Shown: one piece after another, positions 1 through 13,090 of the stretch
Numbering within the stretch: position 1 is the stretch's first letter
Layout: each line of letters opens with the position of its first letter
Assembly (NCBI GenBank): GCA_003342895.1
Contig: PTFA01000363.1
Coordinates: 342,770 to 406,769, forward strand
From: Casuarius casuarius
Taxonomy: Eukaryota; Chordata; Aves; Casuariiformes; Casuariidae
DNA length: 64,000 nucleotides
Direction: 5' to 3'
Notes under the pieces: generated by a model
The model's input: only the letters and a program-made list of their open reading frames with translations
What the model was told of the DNA's origin: nothing
The model's database searches: none
Program-made: the position numbers and the translations under genes

Positions 1-2544
1 ACATCCCTATACGATTTCCCTGTCCAGTTAAGAGCATCAAAAAAAAAAAGAGGAAAGAACAAGAAATCTTTGGCTGTGTATTCACTGCACTTACATAATT
101 CGATGGGACAACTTATCCAAAGGATAAGGTTGGATATCCTGCGTTGTGCTGTGAAGCAGCAGTGGCAGAGTAGCTTTTCGATATAACTTGAATTAACCTG
201 CATACATTCATACTGGAGGGAACATGCCTAAGGGATCCATATAACAGTGGAACCGGGCCAGGACGTGACCATAAAAGCTAGGGAGAGGATTCAGTTTAAG
301 GAGCACATTTTACCTCACTCTGTCAGTCCTCTTTTTCCACTATGTTTTCTATGGCTTTTCTCTAGCATCAATATAAACTGTTGAAGTTATTCCCGTTGAG
401 TAATAAGAAATAAGAATCTAAAATCCTAAAATGTATATGCTGCTGTGTTGGATTCTGAACTGGGCAATAGACTCTCCTTTTAATTCAGTAAAGTAGGATT
501 TATATAAAACTTCAAACACTTAGTTTAGATTCATTTGACAATATTAAATGCTTAATCCACACTTAGAAGAATTCCAAAGCACAGTCTTTGTGTTACAAAG
601 GAAATTGAGTAATTTGGAGAAAATAATAGAATCCTGCTGCATTCTGGAGAGTTTCTTAGGATGTGGCAAGAATGATGGGTAGGAGGAATTAACCTTCAAA
701 ATTCTTTCATTAAACTACTTGCTTATCAAGATTCAGTCATTTGCGCCCACACATTGCAAGCTCAAAACAAACNTTAGATGATTAAGATAATTTTAACTCT
801 TTCTAAAAGTTTCTAAATCCTTAGCAATTCATTAATGAATTTAAGTTGTTCTTAGCTTTAAGGGCTGTACATGCTGGCCATTTATGTTTTGCAATACTGA
901 GAAAAATAAGAATCTAGTTGTTTATCAAAACTAGATAAAAGCACCATGATTTTATCACTCCCTTTCATTAGAGTATATTTATCTGAAAAAGTCCATGTTG
1001 CTGAGTTTTTCTTTGTTTCTTAACATAAAAATACTTCAGTTGTTTTCTTTATAAATCAGTCACTAAATTCTCATGCACAATCTAGATGCAGCAAATCCTT
1101 ATTTGGAGAAAAAAATCTCAGAGAAATATTTCAATTTTAAGCTTTTGTTTATTACAATAAATTGTGAAGTTTGAATCAGTGGTAAAAAAATTAATAACTA
1201 TGTCTTGGTTTGTTAGAACAACAAACTCCTAAACAATGATATGGTTTCCGAGTTTGTGAGCTAGTGATACCATCAGCTGAGAATCTGATGACTCAGAACA
1301 CTGTCAATTTTGTTTGTCGACATTGCTAAGCTTAATACCCTGTATCACAACAACTTCTGAGTAGTTTATCTACAGTAAGCATGAAGAATGCTAACTTTAT
1401 TATTCAAAATTAATTGCTATGCCTAAATATTTAGGAACAAATGTCAAGTTTCAAACACACTGGAGTATTCCTGATAATTTAAAATCAACCCTACAAGAGG
1501 AGACAGTATAAATTTGCTACCTAAAGTAGAATTACTTGCCTGGAAGGTTTCTTATGTCCTAGACAACTTAGTGGGTCTGGGCTGAGCCATGTGAGCAACT
1601 GTTGCCTTGTCCCAAATGCCGCTGCTCAACAGTCCCTCTCTGCTGCAGCAAAGTGGAGGAGGGAGCCCAGCTGCCCCGCTGCCTGCTGCCTTGCTGAGCA
1701 GCACCATTCTCCTAGAAAAATTCAGCTCTGTACCACAAGTGCTTTCCTAAATGAGTTATTTCCTACTTCCCCTCATAGCCAACCTAGCAGAAGTCCAGTG
1801 AAGAAACTGGGAAACAAAAAGTATTGCCTCCCTCCTTCTCAGTCAGGCTAGAGAAGGGAATTATTCTAACTTACGTCATCAATGAGCTGTGGATAAAAAA
1901 CAAGACCCTTTTCTCCCACAGCACCCAGGATTCTGCCTGCTTCTCCATTTCAGTTACGTTGGCTCTGCACTATTGGGCTATCCTTGTTGAGGGCTTAGGT
2001 GTAGCTTGCATTCCTTTTCGATTTTGTGTAAAAAAGGAAGACAGAACATGGTAGAGAAAGAATGTCAAAATACAGTTTGTGGCCTCTTAACCTTTCTGTA
2101 AGAGTATGCTCAACCCTCAGGCTGCAAACCATAAGCATCACCGTAATATATGCTTCACTGAAATATGTGATAACACTCTCGCTCTGCATCATTTTTTATT
2201 GTAGTTGGAGAAAGGAAGAGGAGGAAGCTAAAGAAATCCATTTAAAAGAACTGCATATTTCTTTTAGCTGCTGATTTTCCTGACAATCACCAATTAAATA
2301 CTGTACTGTTCTCTTCTCTTTATGTAAAATATACACCCAATACAACCCTCTCTTTCAACTTTCCCAATTATTTTATGCACATGGACAATTATATACTTAC
2401 ATCTTCCTGGTATCTCACCATTGTCTGTATCAGACCAATTTACAGTGAAAGGCAAGGCTGTGATAACAGGGATGGGGAAGATGGACAGATAATGAGTATG
2501 AATTGTATATCCTTCCTTTTACTCCCCTCCCTTCCTCCACATAC

Positions 2545-2625
2545 CTAGGTACACACATGCACACACATTTTCTTCCCTCTCACATAAACACGCATACGCT
2601 CTGTCTCTCTCTCTCCATCTTCTAA
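2545..2625. repeat. CA/CT low-complexity stretch
   Basis: ACACACATGCACACACA, then CACATAAACACGCATACG, then CTCTGTCTCTCTCTCTCC. Simple-sequence DNA that explains the cysteine/arginine-rich minus-strand frame over it. Confidence 0.8.
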
Positions 2626-2789
2626 TCTTTGCTTCTCTTACAAAATAAAATGTCATACATTTTTCACTAAATAGTATAGAAAGAAACTTACCTTTCCACA
2701 TCTACTTTTCCCTGCGAATACTGTCCTCTACAATAATACATGTACAAACGATGAAAGTCCTACAAGTAAGGAATCTTCCTGCCCCTATT

Positions 2790-2880
2790 ACAGCACTGAT
2801 TTGCATTCTGCCTTTCATCACCGCTAGTCTCCGCCAGTATCAACAATGATTGATTGGCTGTTGAAATATTAATACTTTCA
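2790..2880. promoter_or_regulatory. Candidate regulatory cluster (octamer, SOX, PBX/HOX-like sites)
   Basis: Within 90 bp lie ATTTGCAT (octamer), AACAATGA (SOX-like), TGATTGATTGG (PBX/HOX-like, with ATTGG as an inverted CCAAT) and ATATTAATAC. The density of motifs and mixed composition suggest an intronic enhancer, but short motifs recur by chance in long introns. Confidence 0.2.
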
Positions 2881-4164
2881 TCTCCTTTTCCATTTTAGTC
2901 TTCTGAACTGATGTAAAAATGAGATTGCAGCCCAGTACTGTAGGTGACACTTATGACATGAACTGTCACATCTCCTGATTTCCTACTTCTCTAATCAGTT
3001 GTTCACTGTGTCCTTTGGAAGAGCTTCTCCACCTGGACTCCCACACTGAAGCCTCCCTTCATGGGGGGAAGGAGGATGGGCAGGGAGGACAGATTCTTCA
3101 AGTTTTTGTCTAATGAATTCCATTCACTCTTTGCGCATTATCTCTGGATAAACCCACCACCAAACTCATCTACCATTTCTCAAAGACCACTTGGAAATTT
3201 ACTATTCTTTTAGATATCCTGCGTTCATTTGACTAAATCAAAATCTCCGCCCCATCTCTCTAAACCTCTGCCAGCTCATATCTAGTCACCAGCTTAATCT
3301 CCTTCCCTCATGTCTCCAAGGCTATGCTCACCCTGCATTACCCTCAGCCTGCTGTCATGCAAGCGCATTGTTAAAGCAATGCTTTTTAATTTGGATCTTC
3401 TAGTTCTTTGTATTTGAACTGTATCTAAATCCTTTCTTTGTCACTGCCCCAGGATTTACATTTTCCCACCCTTCATGAAGCAGACTTACATCTGGGATTT
3501 GATCATCTCACAGGTCTTTACAGCACCTCCTATTTCTCTGACCTATTTCTTTCTTGTTTCTTCAACAGCACAACACCACATTCACATCTGCTCAGAGTGC
3601 ACCTGCAGGGATCAGTTTCCTAAGCTCTTTGAAGCAAGATGTAACCCTCTTTTCAAGTTCCTCCCACCGACACCTGCTTCTTCATCTTATTAAAGACAAA
3701 CTATGTCTTCACTTCATGGCCCATTTCCACCTGATCATTTCTCATTTTTATCAGTCCTCATCTCCAATTGGCCAATATTACTTACCCCTCCATTGCTCAC
3801 TAGTAAAAACTCCTAAGTACTGTTGCCAAGCGGGCTGGTCCATGATTGTATTTACCTAGTACTGTGGTAAAATAAGTGATACTAATTCTACAGCATTCAT
3901 TGTGGATTACATTGCAGATGTAATAGAACAAATCTCAACCAAATAAAGTTGAACTGACTGCGAATTCCAAGCTCCTTGCCCATTTCCTGACAAAACTCCC
4001 CCCCCCCTTTTAATTCTGGTATTCCAAACAATTCTAGTAATCATAATTAATCATTTAAATCTTCCACTTTTTTTTTGCTTCATAAGCAGTTATGCTGTAT
4101 TTGGTTAGGTGACAGCCTGTGCTTACCTGAGGAGGAGTTCATTAAATCTTACTCATTCACTCAC

Positions 4165-4214
4165 CTGAACACTGGTTCTAGTATGAGTTAGCTTTTATTA
4201 TGAAGCCTTTTCAA
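4165..4214 (-). other. Candidate cryptic (poison) exon in intron 3
   Basis: On the minus strand an acceptor, TTTGTCTTTATTTCAG, is followed 50 nt later by GTTCAG|GTGAGTGA, a consensus-perfect donor. A second site, CTCCTCCTCAG|GTAAGC, lies just downstream with its junction at 4,127/4,126; it could act as an alternative donor giving an 88-nt exon. Spliced after exon 3, the frame would read Ser76 and then TGA at once, so inclusion would truncate UBE2E2 and probably trigger decay. No transcript evidence is available; this is signal-based only. Confidence 0.25.
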
Positions 4215-7200
4215 CTGAAATAAAGACAAATTACTTTCAATTAAAAATTAAAAAAGCGTAATGTAAATGACAGCAAATATTTTAATACACTTTTTATTCT
4301 TGTATCTAACACCCTATAACCTTCCAGTAGGTTATCTGTTTACGAGAGATTATTACTGCATGTGTACGAAATTATCTTGAAATCTTTTAAAAGACTTTCA
4401 TAAAATATTCTGCTGCACAGCCTGCAGCAGTATCTCCAAAATCCCTCCTCCTCTCACTCTTAATTTTCTTTCTCTCTTCTCCATTATAATCCACACTTAA
4501 ACTCACATCTTTGCATAAGGCAATGGTTGCAATAATCCTCTCATTTGTTATCTAATGCCTAGATTACTGTAATTCACCTTATTTAAGAGTGAGTACTGAG
4601 TCCCAAATATAATCACTTTTCCAGATTGCCTTTCTCTATATTAATCCATAACTATGTATCTTCCTTTAGATCCCACCAGTTTTCATTTGCCAAATCTTAG
4701 GCCAAGCGCACTTATTTTCAAAGCCATCAGTAGATCAGACACTAGCTACCAACATATCTATTTCTACCAAAATAAAGCACATTTTTTCAGCAGAATAGCT
4801 AACAAAACTGAGACAAAGCATGGGACAGTGAAAGAAGATATTCACAGTCAAGGGAGTCTGGAACAAACTTTCAAACCAAAAAAAAAGCTTAGTTTCAAAA
4901 CACAACAAAAGATTACTCCTGAAAGTACAGCTTTCCTAGAAAGTATACAAAAGGGAATACTATTTAATTTTTACTTAAAAAATAATACATCAAAAGGAGA
5001 CATTCAGAATTGGGGAAGCCAACTATTCCATGAGAAAAACTGCTGGTATTCCAAGTCTGCTTAAACTTCGTATGAAAGCAGCCTAGAAGGTATTTTAAGG
5101 GATTTGATGCTGCCCACTGCCAAAGGGCTAAGACGGCGGAGCAGAAGCTCGTACGAGCTCCAGAACTGATAGCTCTGAAATTATCACTGTGAGGTTTTAG
5201 CTTCTTCGTCAAAGCAGATTTTGCCTGACTCAAAAATTGGGTTTGTTTTCAATTACAACATTAAAAAGTGAGGACAAAAATCTTAATCAAGGAACTTACT
5301 TGTCCCATAGCCAAAACATGCTAAGAGGATTAATCATCTCTGTTCACATGCCTTTGTTATTTTTGTCAGAACCAGGAGAGTTAATAGCATATTTGGGCAT
5401 AAACACTGAGCACATGACAGTTGAGATGTTCTAAAAGACAGCTCATGTATGACCTTATTCGAGAGTAAGAGCTGGATGCATTTAGCTGATTTAACAGTTT
5501 TACAACAAACAACAGTGATAATTTCCTGCTTTGTCTTAGGTAGAAGTTGGCAGCTATCTACAGAATGAATCAGACACTTTTCAACATTACATTTTGGAGA
5601 CTAACAAGTGCAGCTAGTATGACAGAGCTTTCTTTACCCTTTTGTAAACCCTTTAAAAATTACAGTAAACATTTCTCAGTAAATAGATAACTAACGCTAT
5701 AGTTATTTAATACGTCTATTTTTCNTAGTTATTGGTATTTGCAAGAGTGTATGATCTGTATACTTATATTTTTCTTTAGAGATATATAAGAAGTACAAAA
5801 GAAAAGATTGCCATCGTTATTGCAATTGTGTAACATAATGAGTCAATTAGAAAAGACAACATGAACTTATGCTTAAACTGAGGACGATAGAAACATTGTC
5901 CATAAGAGTGATTTATCAGTCTAAAAGAATCTATGATATTTCTTAAAAAAAACCCTCAAAAACTGAAAGAAAAATAGCATCTAATGCAATATTGTCCGGG
6001 CTTTTGTCAAGTTGCTGCACTTAAATACAAATAAAATCAAATTAATATTTTCAGTGAAATAAGTTACCTCCTATTGCTCTAGGAGACACCTAAAAAGAGG
6101 CTAAATGAGATTGGCAGCTGTGTATAAAACTCATTAAATTTTCACTAAAGCTTCTAAGTACTGTTGAAGTAAGAAATCAATATTACCTAGCCAACGTAAC
6201 AGTGAAATAGTTGGGTGCAAAGCAAAAAAGAGAAAAAAAAAGTGCAAGCAAAGTAAATGAACCATCATACCTAATAAATTTATCTTTAATCTTGGAAATA
6301 TTTATGAAGTATATGTGTAATTTTTCAAGATTAAATGTCACCTATGGTTCAAGGCATACTAATAAATCATTTTTTGATAGGTTATGCAAAACAGTGTGAT
6401 TGGAATTACTAATCTACCAAACAAACTTGTATTGAAGAATGGATGGACTTAGCAACCAAACAGAATGTTTTTTGTCTCAAATTCTGTTTTCACATCTGCT
6501 TATTAGGACTTTCCCCTGAGTGAATTAATTACCATTAAGGAACCACACACAATGTATCCAGTCCCATTAATAGTATCTTTTAAAATAACCCTTCAGATAT
6601 CTTGGCAAGCATGCAAAATTAGTATTTAATATTTCTCTCCTCAACTAATTAGGATGAACATAAAATATGAAATACAGGATTTGTAAAAATATTTTCTTAT
6701 GAAATTACACTTAATTATAGCCTTTTTCAGCTATGTGTACCTTTTAATATGGTACTTAATCTTTATTCTCTTCTATGAAAATGTGAAATAAAAGTGGAGC
6801 GACAAAGCTTTTCTTGTACCAATGAGATGAAAAAAACTCATTTGTATTTAATATAGTATTCTCCAGGTATTTGTTATTATGAAAACACATATTTACAGAA
6901 TATAAAAGTAGCACTAGATTGGAGATTACATACAAATTTTCTATACATTATTCAATACAGTTGAATATGTCAGTAATTTCAAGCCTCACCAAATAATTCT
7001 GGNTTTTTTTAGAATAAATTTGACCTGCTTCATTCCTCCCTTCCTTGATTTACATCATAAATAATATAATCATGTTGGCTAACTCCCCTTTCATGATACT
7101 CATCTTTAAATAAAAACATTTCTTCACTGAAGACTAACNAAATACATTCATCCTACAACAAACTAGAATAACCATTACAGCTGTAAAAAAGTGTCCTAAC

Positions 7201-7689
7201 CCTGTACATTTTCCTTAATTTTTCTCTTCTTGCTTTATCCACCTGACAAGCCATCTGCCAGCTGAGCTTAGTAGTAGAATACCTACAACCCTCAAAGTCA
7301 AATCACTCCCCAGNGCTATTAAGTAAGCAACCATTTTTCTCCAATACAAATGTTCCTACTTCAATAAAGAGTATACAAGTCCTCAAGGAAGCAGTTGTTG
7401 AGAGCAAGATCCACTTCAGAGAGAGATTTTGGCAATGGAAATAGAAAATGTGCTACCACATATGATAAATGATAACATAGGGAATAAACTGATGAAAGAA
7501 AAGAAATAAACAGGCAAAAGTAGGAAAAAATTTGGAATTTCCATTGCAAAATTGGTTCTTTCCTTACTAGGAAGGTGACATACACTTTGGGATAAGCATT
7601 TGCCAGTTACAAATACCAGCAAACAGAAAATTAAGTAATGAGGGTTGCAAGAAACAGAATACAGAATAAATACGGGAGAAGGAAACACT

Positions 7690-7985
7690 GCTTTTTCTGG
7701 TCCCNGCCTTAGACTAGTTAAATGCAGAGTTTTGGGAGCAGCTGTGCCAATGCCCTGCTGTCAGTGGGCTGGGGGCCACGCATCTGCCACGCGCAGGCAG
7801 TGCAGATGCAGGACTGCCCGGAAGATGGTGATGATGAGCAANGAAGGGAGGCCAAGGAATACCCCCAGGAAGCCCCGTGCATCGCAGGGCAGGCATGAGC
7901 CAAGACAGCTTGGCCAGAGGGAGAACGGGAGCCTCAAAAGACCAGGCCAGGCTGAAGGACTCTTTTCTCTCGATGGAACGGGAGA
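7690..7985. other. Isolated GC- and CpG-rich island, overlapping short ORFs
   Basis: About 300 bp of GC-rich sequence (GGGGGCCACGCATCTGCCAC, GCGCAGGCAG, CCCCGTGCATCGCAGGGC, CTCGATGGAACGGGAG) sits in AT-rich intron with abrupt edges. Open frames run on both strands (121 codons plus, 99 codons minus), and a third minus frame has a hydrophobic run LLIITIFRAVLHLHCL. None is recognised. Two Ns lie inside. Candidates are a retrocopy fragment, an orphan CpG island, or an unplaced exon of another gene. Confidence 0.4.
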
Positions 7986-10369
7986 GAGCCTGGTAACGAT
8001 TGCTCATTGACATTCAGTTCAGATGTCTTGTTAAATCCAATACAAAACAGTTTATAATGCTGTTACCGTGGCTAGCCTAGAATTGTTCTGACTATATTAC
8101 TGAATTACCACATTTGCTTCTTGAGCAAAACAAAACAGGGATATTGCGTATCTCACTTGAGATAGCAACCTCTTCTCTTCATGCAGACTTCTCATATGTT
8201 TGGTGGCCTTTTCTCCACTAAAGCCATACTGTCGCCATACATATAAATGTTTTCCCCCCACTGTGAAAACATCATACTACCAGAAGACCATACCAACTGG
8301 GAAGATACATTGTTAAAACTGTATTTGGCTGTAGATTGTTGGTATTCTTTAAATATAGAATTCCACCTAAAATAAATGTAGAGCAATATGTGGAAAAATA
8401 TCTTACATGAAGAAGAAATCTTGGCTTACAGAACAGAGGAGAAGATAAAAACTTACTATATATGTTGAAGGTGGAGTTTTGGGGATAATGTGATCTAATG
8501 TGACTGAGAAGCAGAAAGCAGGAGGGGGATGCAAACTCCAAACTTTCATAAAGTTTTCTCTCTTTGGGATTACTGTTGCCTGCCCTAATTTCAGTCAGGT
8601 TTTGCCTTTGGGATGGGGGGGGGGCAGAGGAGAAAGGCAAAAGAAAGCAGCAGAGCAAAATTAAAATCTAACTTCCAAAAACTGCAAAATCATCTACTTA
8701 TCACTTTTGCAACAGATTCTGTAAACCTAACTGAATTCTGTGTTCTGTAAAAACAGAACAAGTAAAAATAGATGCTAGAAACCAGGCACAATACCACAGA
8801 AGTGAATCCAGATAATCAGTTCATATAAAATCAAGGGATATGCTTCATGAATTATAACACTGTGAGATAACCTGGGATGATTTATGACCAAAAAAAGTTG
8901 GTCGTCCTAGAATGCATCCAATAGTGTTTTTTGGAAACAAGGAGGTGGAGCTGAACTTCCTCACTGGCTATTTTTTGCAACTAATGGAAAACTCTTTGTA
9001 TCAGTGCCTCACTAGGCTGTCAAGTACCTCACCGTATTCTGATATCTCACAGCAGGTTCATTATTTTAGACTAATCCTGGAGAGTGTGTTTGACATTAAA
9101 TTTTATTGCTNCTATCAATCTGACATTAATATTTCTATTAGGCTTTTACAGATTTTGTAAACTATGCTTTGTTCCACTAATCCAATATATTTCATTAAAA
9201 CTTTCCATTTTTGATGATCATAAATCATAGTAATTGGAAAGGAAAGTCAAATGGTCAAAATAAACTTCAGCCAGTAGCTACTTTCTGTGTTTCCCCTACC
9301 CCTTCTCTTGCCAATTTTTTCTAGGCTAACTTCCTTACAGGTTCTTCTTTCTTTTGACAGTTAAGCTGAGTTTGCTTCTCAAAAATAATGAAGATCAAAA
9401 CTGAAAAGATATCCTTCTCTTATACAGATGTCTGGAAGNTGGCACTACGAGTAACCACAGAAGGCCCATTAATTCACAGCTATGAAGAGCTCTGAACAAC
9501 ACACGGNATCATTCTATTTTAATGATTCAAAGTGCTTCAGCCACAGCGACTGTTCACAGGCAGTTTAGAAAGGTGCTCGTAAGCCTCCAAAAATATGGCA
9601 AAGAGGAGGACATTTCCAGCATTAAGTGCTGTACAGACAGTCTAAACATGCTCTTGTATTCGCATACATATAATACTTCCTGGTCAATTTTAGCATTTGC
9701 TGTGTTATTTAGATGTAAGTAAGATACTACTTGAGGACTGTCAGGATTTTGCTCTCCTCCCATTCACACCAACAAAATGCCAGGACTGGGCCTCAATTAA
9801 GCAAATACTTTCTATGGCTTCTATTCTAACCACATCTTCTAAGTCACCAACTTGTTTCACATTAAATGGCAGATTACATCCTACTGTACAAGACCAAAAA
9901 AATAAAGGTTTGCTATATCAGAAACCATGTAGGCTAAGTTCCTAAAAGTTTCTGCCCCCCAAAGCATGAATCAAACCAGGTAATATCCATGGTAAAACAG
10001 AACTAAGGGTTTGATTTCATCCACAAAAGTTAGTATCTTTAGCAAAAATGCAGTCTGCCAAATGCATTCAAAAATGGAACATGGCTCTCAAGTGGCAGAG
10101 ATTACTATAGTTAGTAGTGTCCTTTTTTTCTGACCAACCCACAAAACCTCCACCAGTGTCAATACGAGCAGAGAAAGCAGCCTGAATATATTCCCATCTC
10201 TCAATAAGTAAGAGCATGAGAGGGGACACCACAGGTCAGGATCTTGTTTCTGTCAGTGGCCAAAAGGACTGTCCGCAGAGGAGTATCACCCTGAGGTCAG
10301 TAGGTATGATACTGCTTTCAAGGCTTCCAGTTCGGCAGCCCAAAGACCTTCTGAGGAAAACATGGTTTC

Positions 10370-10765
10370 TACACCCCTCAGGGATGTAGAAAATTTCTCG
10401 CCTGTACATCTCTCCAGTCTCTCCTTGATTCCAAGTGAAGTTTTAGTGTCCACAGCAACTGTCACAAGGGTCTTTCATAGCTTAAATAGGTATTCTGTGA
10501 AGCCCTTCTTAAATGAGGTAGCTGCTGATTTCATTTGACACTCCTCAATTCTTATATCCGAAAAGATGGAGAACAATCACCTCCTTTATGAAATTTGTGA
10601 TTTTATACAACCCTATCATATCAGCCCTTTGGTTGCCCGTTTCAAACTGAAGAACTCTACTTTACTCTGTTGTTCCTTACATGCAGGTAACTGCTTCCTG
10701 TCTTCCCAGAATACCTTAGAAGAAATTAGAAACTTGACCTATATTCACAAACACGGCACATAATC
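10370..10765 (-). mobile_element. Ancient CR1-like LINE fossil, minus strand
   Basis: The plus strand reads like the reverse complement of an old CR1 3' end. Matches in order include CTTAAATAGGTATTCTGTGA then AGCCCTTCTTAAATGA, CTGATTTCATTTGACACTCC, TTGTGATTTTATACAACCCT then ATCATATCAGCCC (the 'catgattttataaacctctatcatatctccc' block) and TTTCAAACTGAAGAACTCTA. Length is about 400 bp, with no intact frame. It is in the same orientation as UBE2E2. The call rests on remembered consensus and order of blocks. Confidence 0.6.
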
Positions 10766-12210
10766 ACCTGAGCATCTATATTGCTAGAAACACAAATAAA
10801 GTTTAAAATAATAATTAAAAGTTGTATTTTATCAGTTGATATAGTCAAAGTTTTGATTCCTCTTAAATAATCGAAATAGTCAAGTCAAAATTTTATTAAT
10901 GTCAGAGAAATCATAAGGAACTCTGAGATGGGTTATTCATAGCAGTGCAAATTAATGGACTTATCATCATGGAAATCTCTTTAACATAATCAAAACAAAA
11001 TTCTCTACAACAGAAAATCTGATAGGCAGGAAGGTATCAGTTTTCTCGGTGCATGAAACATAACCAAAGCTAAATGATCCTTTCGTTATTTTTTCAGTTT
11101 TATTATTCTTATGCCAATAATTAAAATAGTTACTGTTGCTATTCTGCAATTTAGTATAATAGCCTGTTTCTGTTAAATTAACTTAATTGTGTAGGACAGA
11201 CGATAAAAAGGATTTTCAGTTCTGACCACACTGCTGATTATGAAACCCACTTCAAATGGCCTCAGAAACCCAAATATGAATATAAACAAATTATTTCACT
11301 TTTGCTGGGTCATGATCTCTGATTTGGATATGTCAGAAATGAGTAGCACTTTCATGAAAGGTTTTTATGCAAGCTATTACCCTAAACAAATCGAAACCTT
11401 GAAGACTTTTCAAAATACATATTAAAGCATAGATTTATTTCTCTGTCTGGTGAATACGAAAAAAATGAAGCCAAGTTTCAAAACTAGAGATTGACATAAA
11501 AAGAAGAATATATATAGGGTTAATATCGATGTAGACAGCACATAGTAGGTGAATAGCATTGTGAAAAACTGAGACTCTATCCAAACTGTAAGTAATTGCA
11601 TAATGGATTCGTTGTTGACTTATTAAATTATTTATTCACTTTGCACTGAAAGCATGGATGTTACCTCATTATTAGGAAAGTAAAGAGACAAGCAGCACAC
11701 AACATCAGTTGATTATATTTTATATATCCAGTTGCATTCTTTACACAAATATAGACTGCCTAATTGGCTAATTCAGTACACCTAAACATGCCATTGCTGC
11801 AAAGGTGATCAACAGCAACATTCTCAGCAATTACTTGACAGAAAACAGAACAGGCTGCAGATGAAGCATTAATCACTTCTATTTATCCTTTCATTCTGTC
11901 TGTACTGGGGGGAAACAGTTAGGAAGCTCTATAAAACCTTCTGAGCTGGTTTCATAATACAACCTCTAACTTGCATGATAAACAGTACTCCCTATTCCAA
12001 CTTAAAACTGCCAAGGCAGGCTTTTGAACCTGCCTTGAAATTAAGCTTTGAAGTATTAATGTATTTACTTGCTGTACATTCTGCACATGACAGCCTATCT
12101 TTTCTGTAAGGTTACAAACACATGCACATACACACAAGCGTATGTATATCAGAAAAAGAGGAAAAATATTAGCCAGAGGATCTTATGTNCTGAAATAATT
12201 ATGAATTAGG

Positions 12211-12230
12211 TAAATAAATAAATAAATAAA
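12211..12230. repeat. (TAAA)n microsatellite
   Basis: Five uninterrupted TAAA units. Confidence 0.95.
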
Positions 12231-13060
12231 ATCTAAGAACATTTTATGACAGCAAATGACCTGATGGCATGTTGGCCTGACTGCAGGCACCCTATCAAGC
12301 ATAGCAAGGGAACAAGAGCTGAACACAGTAGAGAGGTGATGCGCTTCCCCAGCAGAGACGAAATGAGAAAGCCAATTGTCAATACAGCAGTAGTAGCTTG
12401 TCTAGATCACACTTGCTTTGTCTAAGCAGTTTTCCAAATTTGTTTACTTGCTCATCATTTTTGATGAACAGTAGTTTGTTGCAGCCAACTAGGAGTAGTT
12501 AAATTGTGACAATATGTGTGCCTGAACAGAAATCAATGCCACTCTGTGACAGCAAAATTTTCAGAGCAAATAAAATAATTGGAACTTTGCAATTTATCCA
12601 CCTCTTTTTTCCTATTTTGATTAGTATCCTTCCGGCATGTGTAATGTGAACCAGAACACTTCCATCATCTGCTGAATATGGACAGTCTCTTTACTTGTAT
12701 TTTCTATTCTTAATTTACATTTATTTTTCTGCAAATGTAAAGGTTGGCCTTTAACCAAGAGTAGAGTAACTGATGATATAAAATGGCAAAACACCAGAAA
12801 ATGAGATAGGTCATTTGATGCACGAGTGTTATCACATGAGAGCCCATATTTAATAAAAGATTAGTGGTAAATTCCTGCTGAAGGTCTAGCTGCATATGGT
12901 TAATGATCGAGCTTGGGTGTATTTAGTAAAAATGGTTTGGGATGAACTCATCCACGGCTCTCTGCCCACCACCTCTCCTAGATATTATCAGTCCCACAGG
13001 AAAACAGGGCACATGTTTACACACTGGCTTCTGAAGTTTATAACCTGGCATCTTGGTGGG

Positions 13061-13090
13061 AAAAAAAAAAAACTTTTTTTTTTTTTTTTT
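13061..13090. repeat. A12-C-T17 homopolymer hairpin
   Basis: Twelve A, a single C, then 17 T. The transcript of either strand can fold into an A-U stem. The site is prone to slippage and sequencing error. Confidence 0.9.

Larger units (their letters stand above)
1..10369 (-). other. UBE2E2: UBE2E2 intron 3, left block (runs off the left edge)
   Basis: AT-rich intron. Besides the candidate cryptic exon, the motif cluster near 2.8 kb, the low-complexity stretch near 2.55 kb and the GC island near 7.8 kb, nothing is recognised. A GC-richer stretch at 1.6-1.7 kb lacks CpG and known motifs. Short open frames throughout look random. Confidence 0.6.

Noticed and set aside
2696..2770. AAG|GTAAGTTT donor on the minus strand near 2,695
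   Set aside because: Donor is near-perfect but every upstream acceptor has a weak polypyrimidine tract, and no coding match is present.
8170..8190. TTTGGTGGCC checked as a reverse-complement match to a UBC PFKPPK segment
   Set aside because: Flanking codons do not fit the UBC domain.
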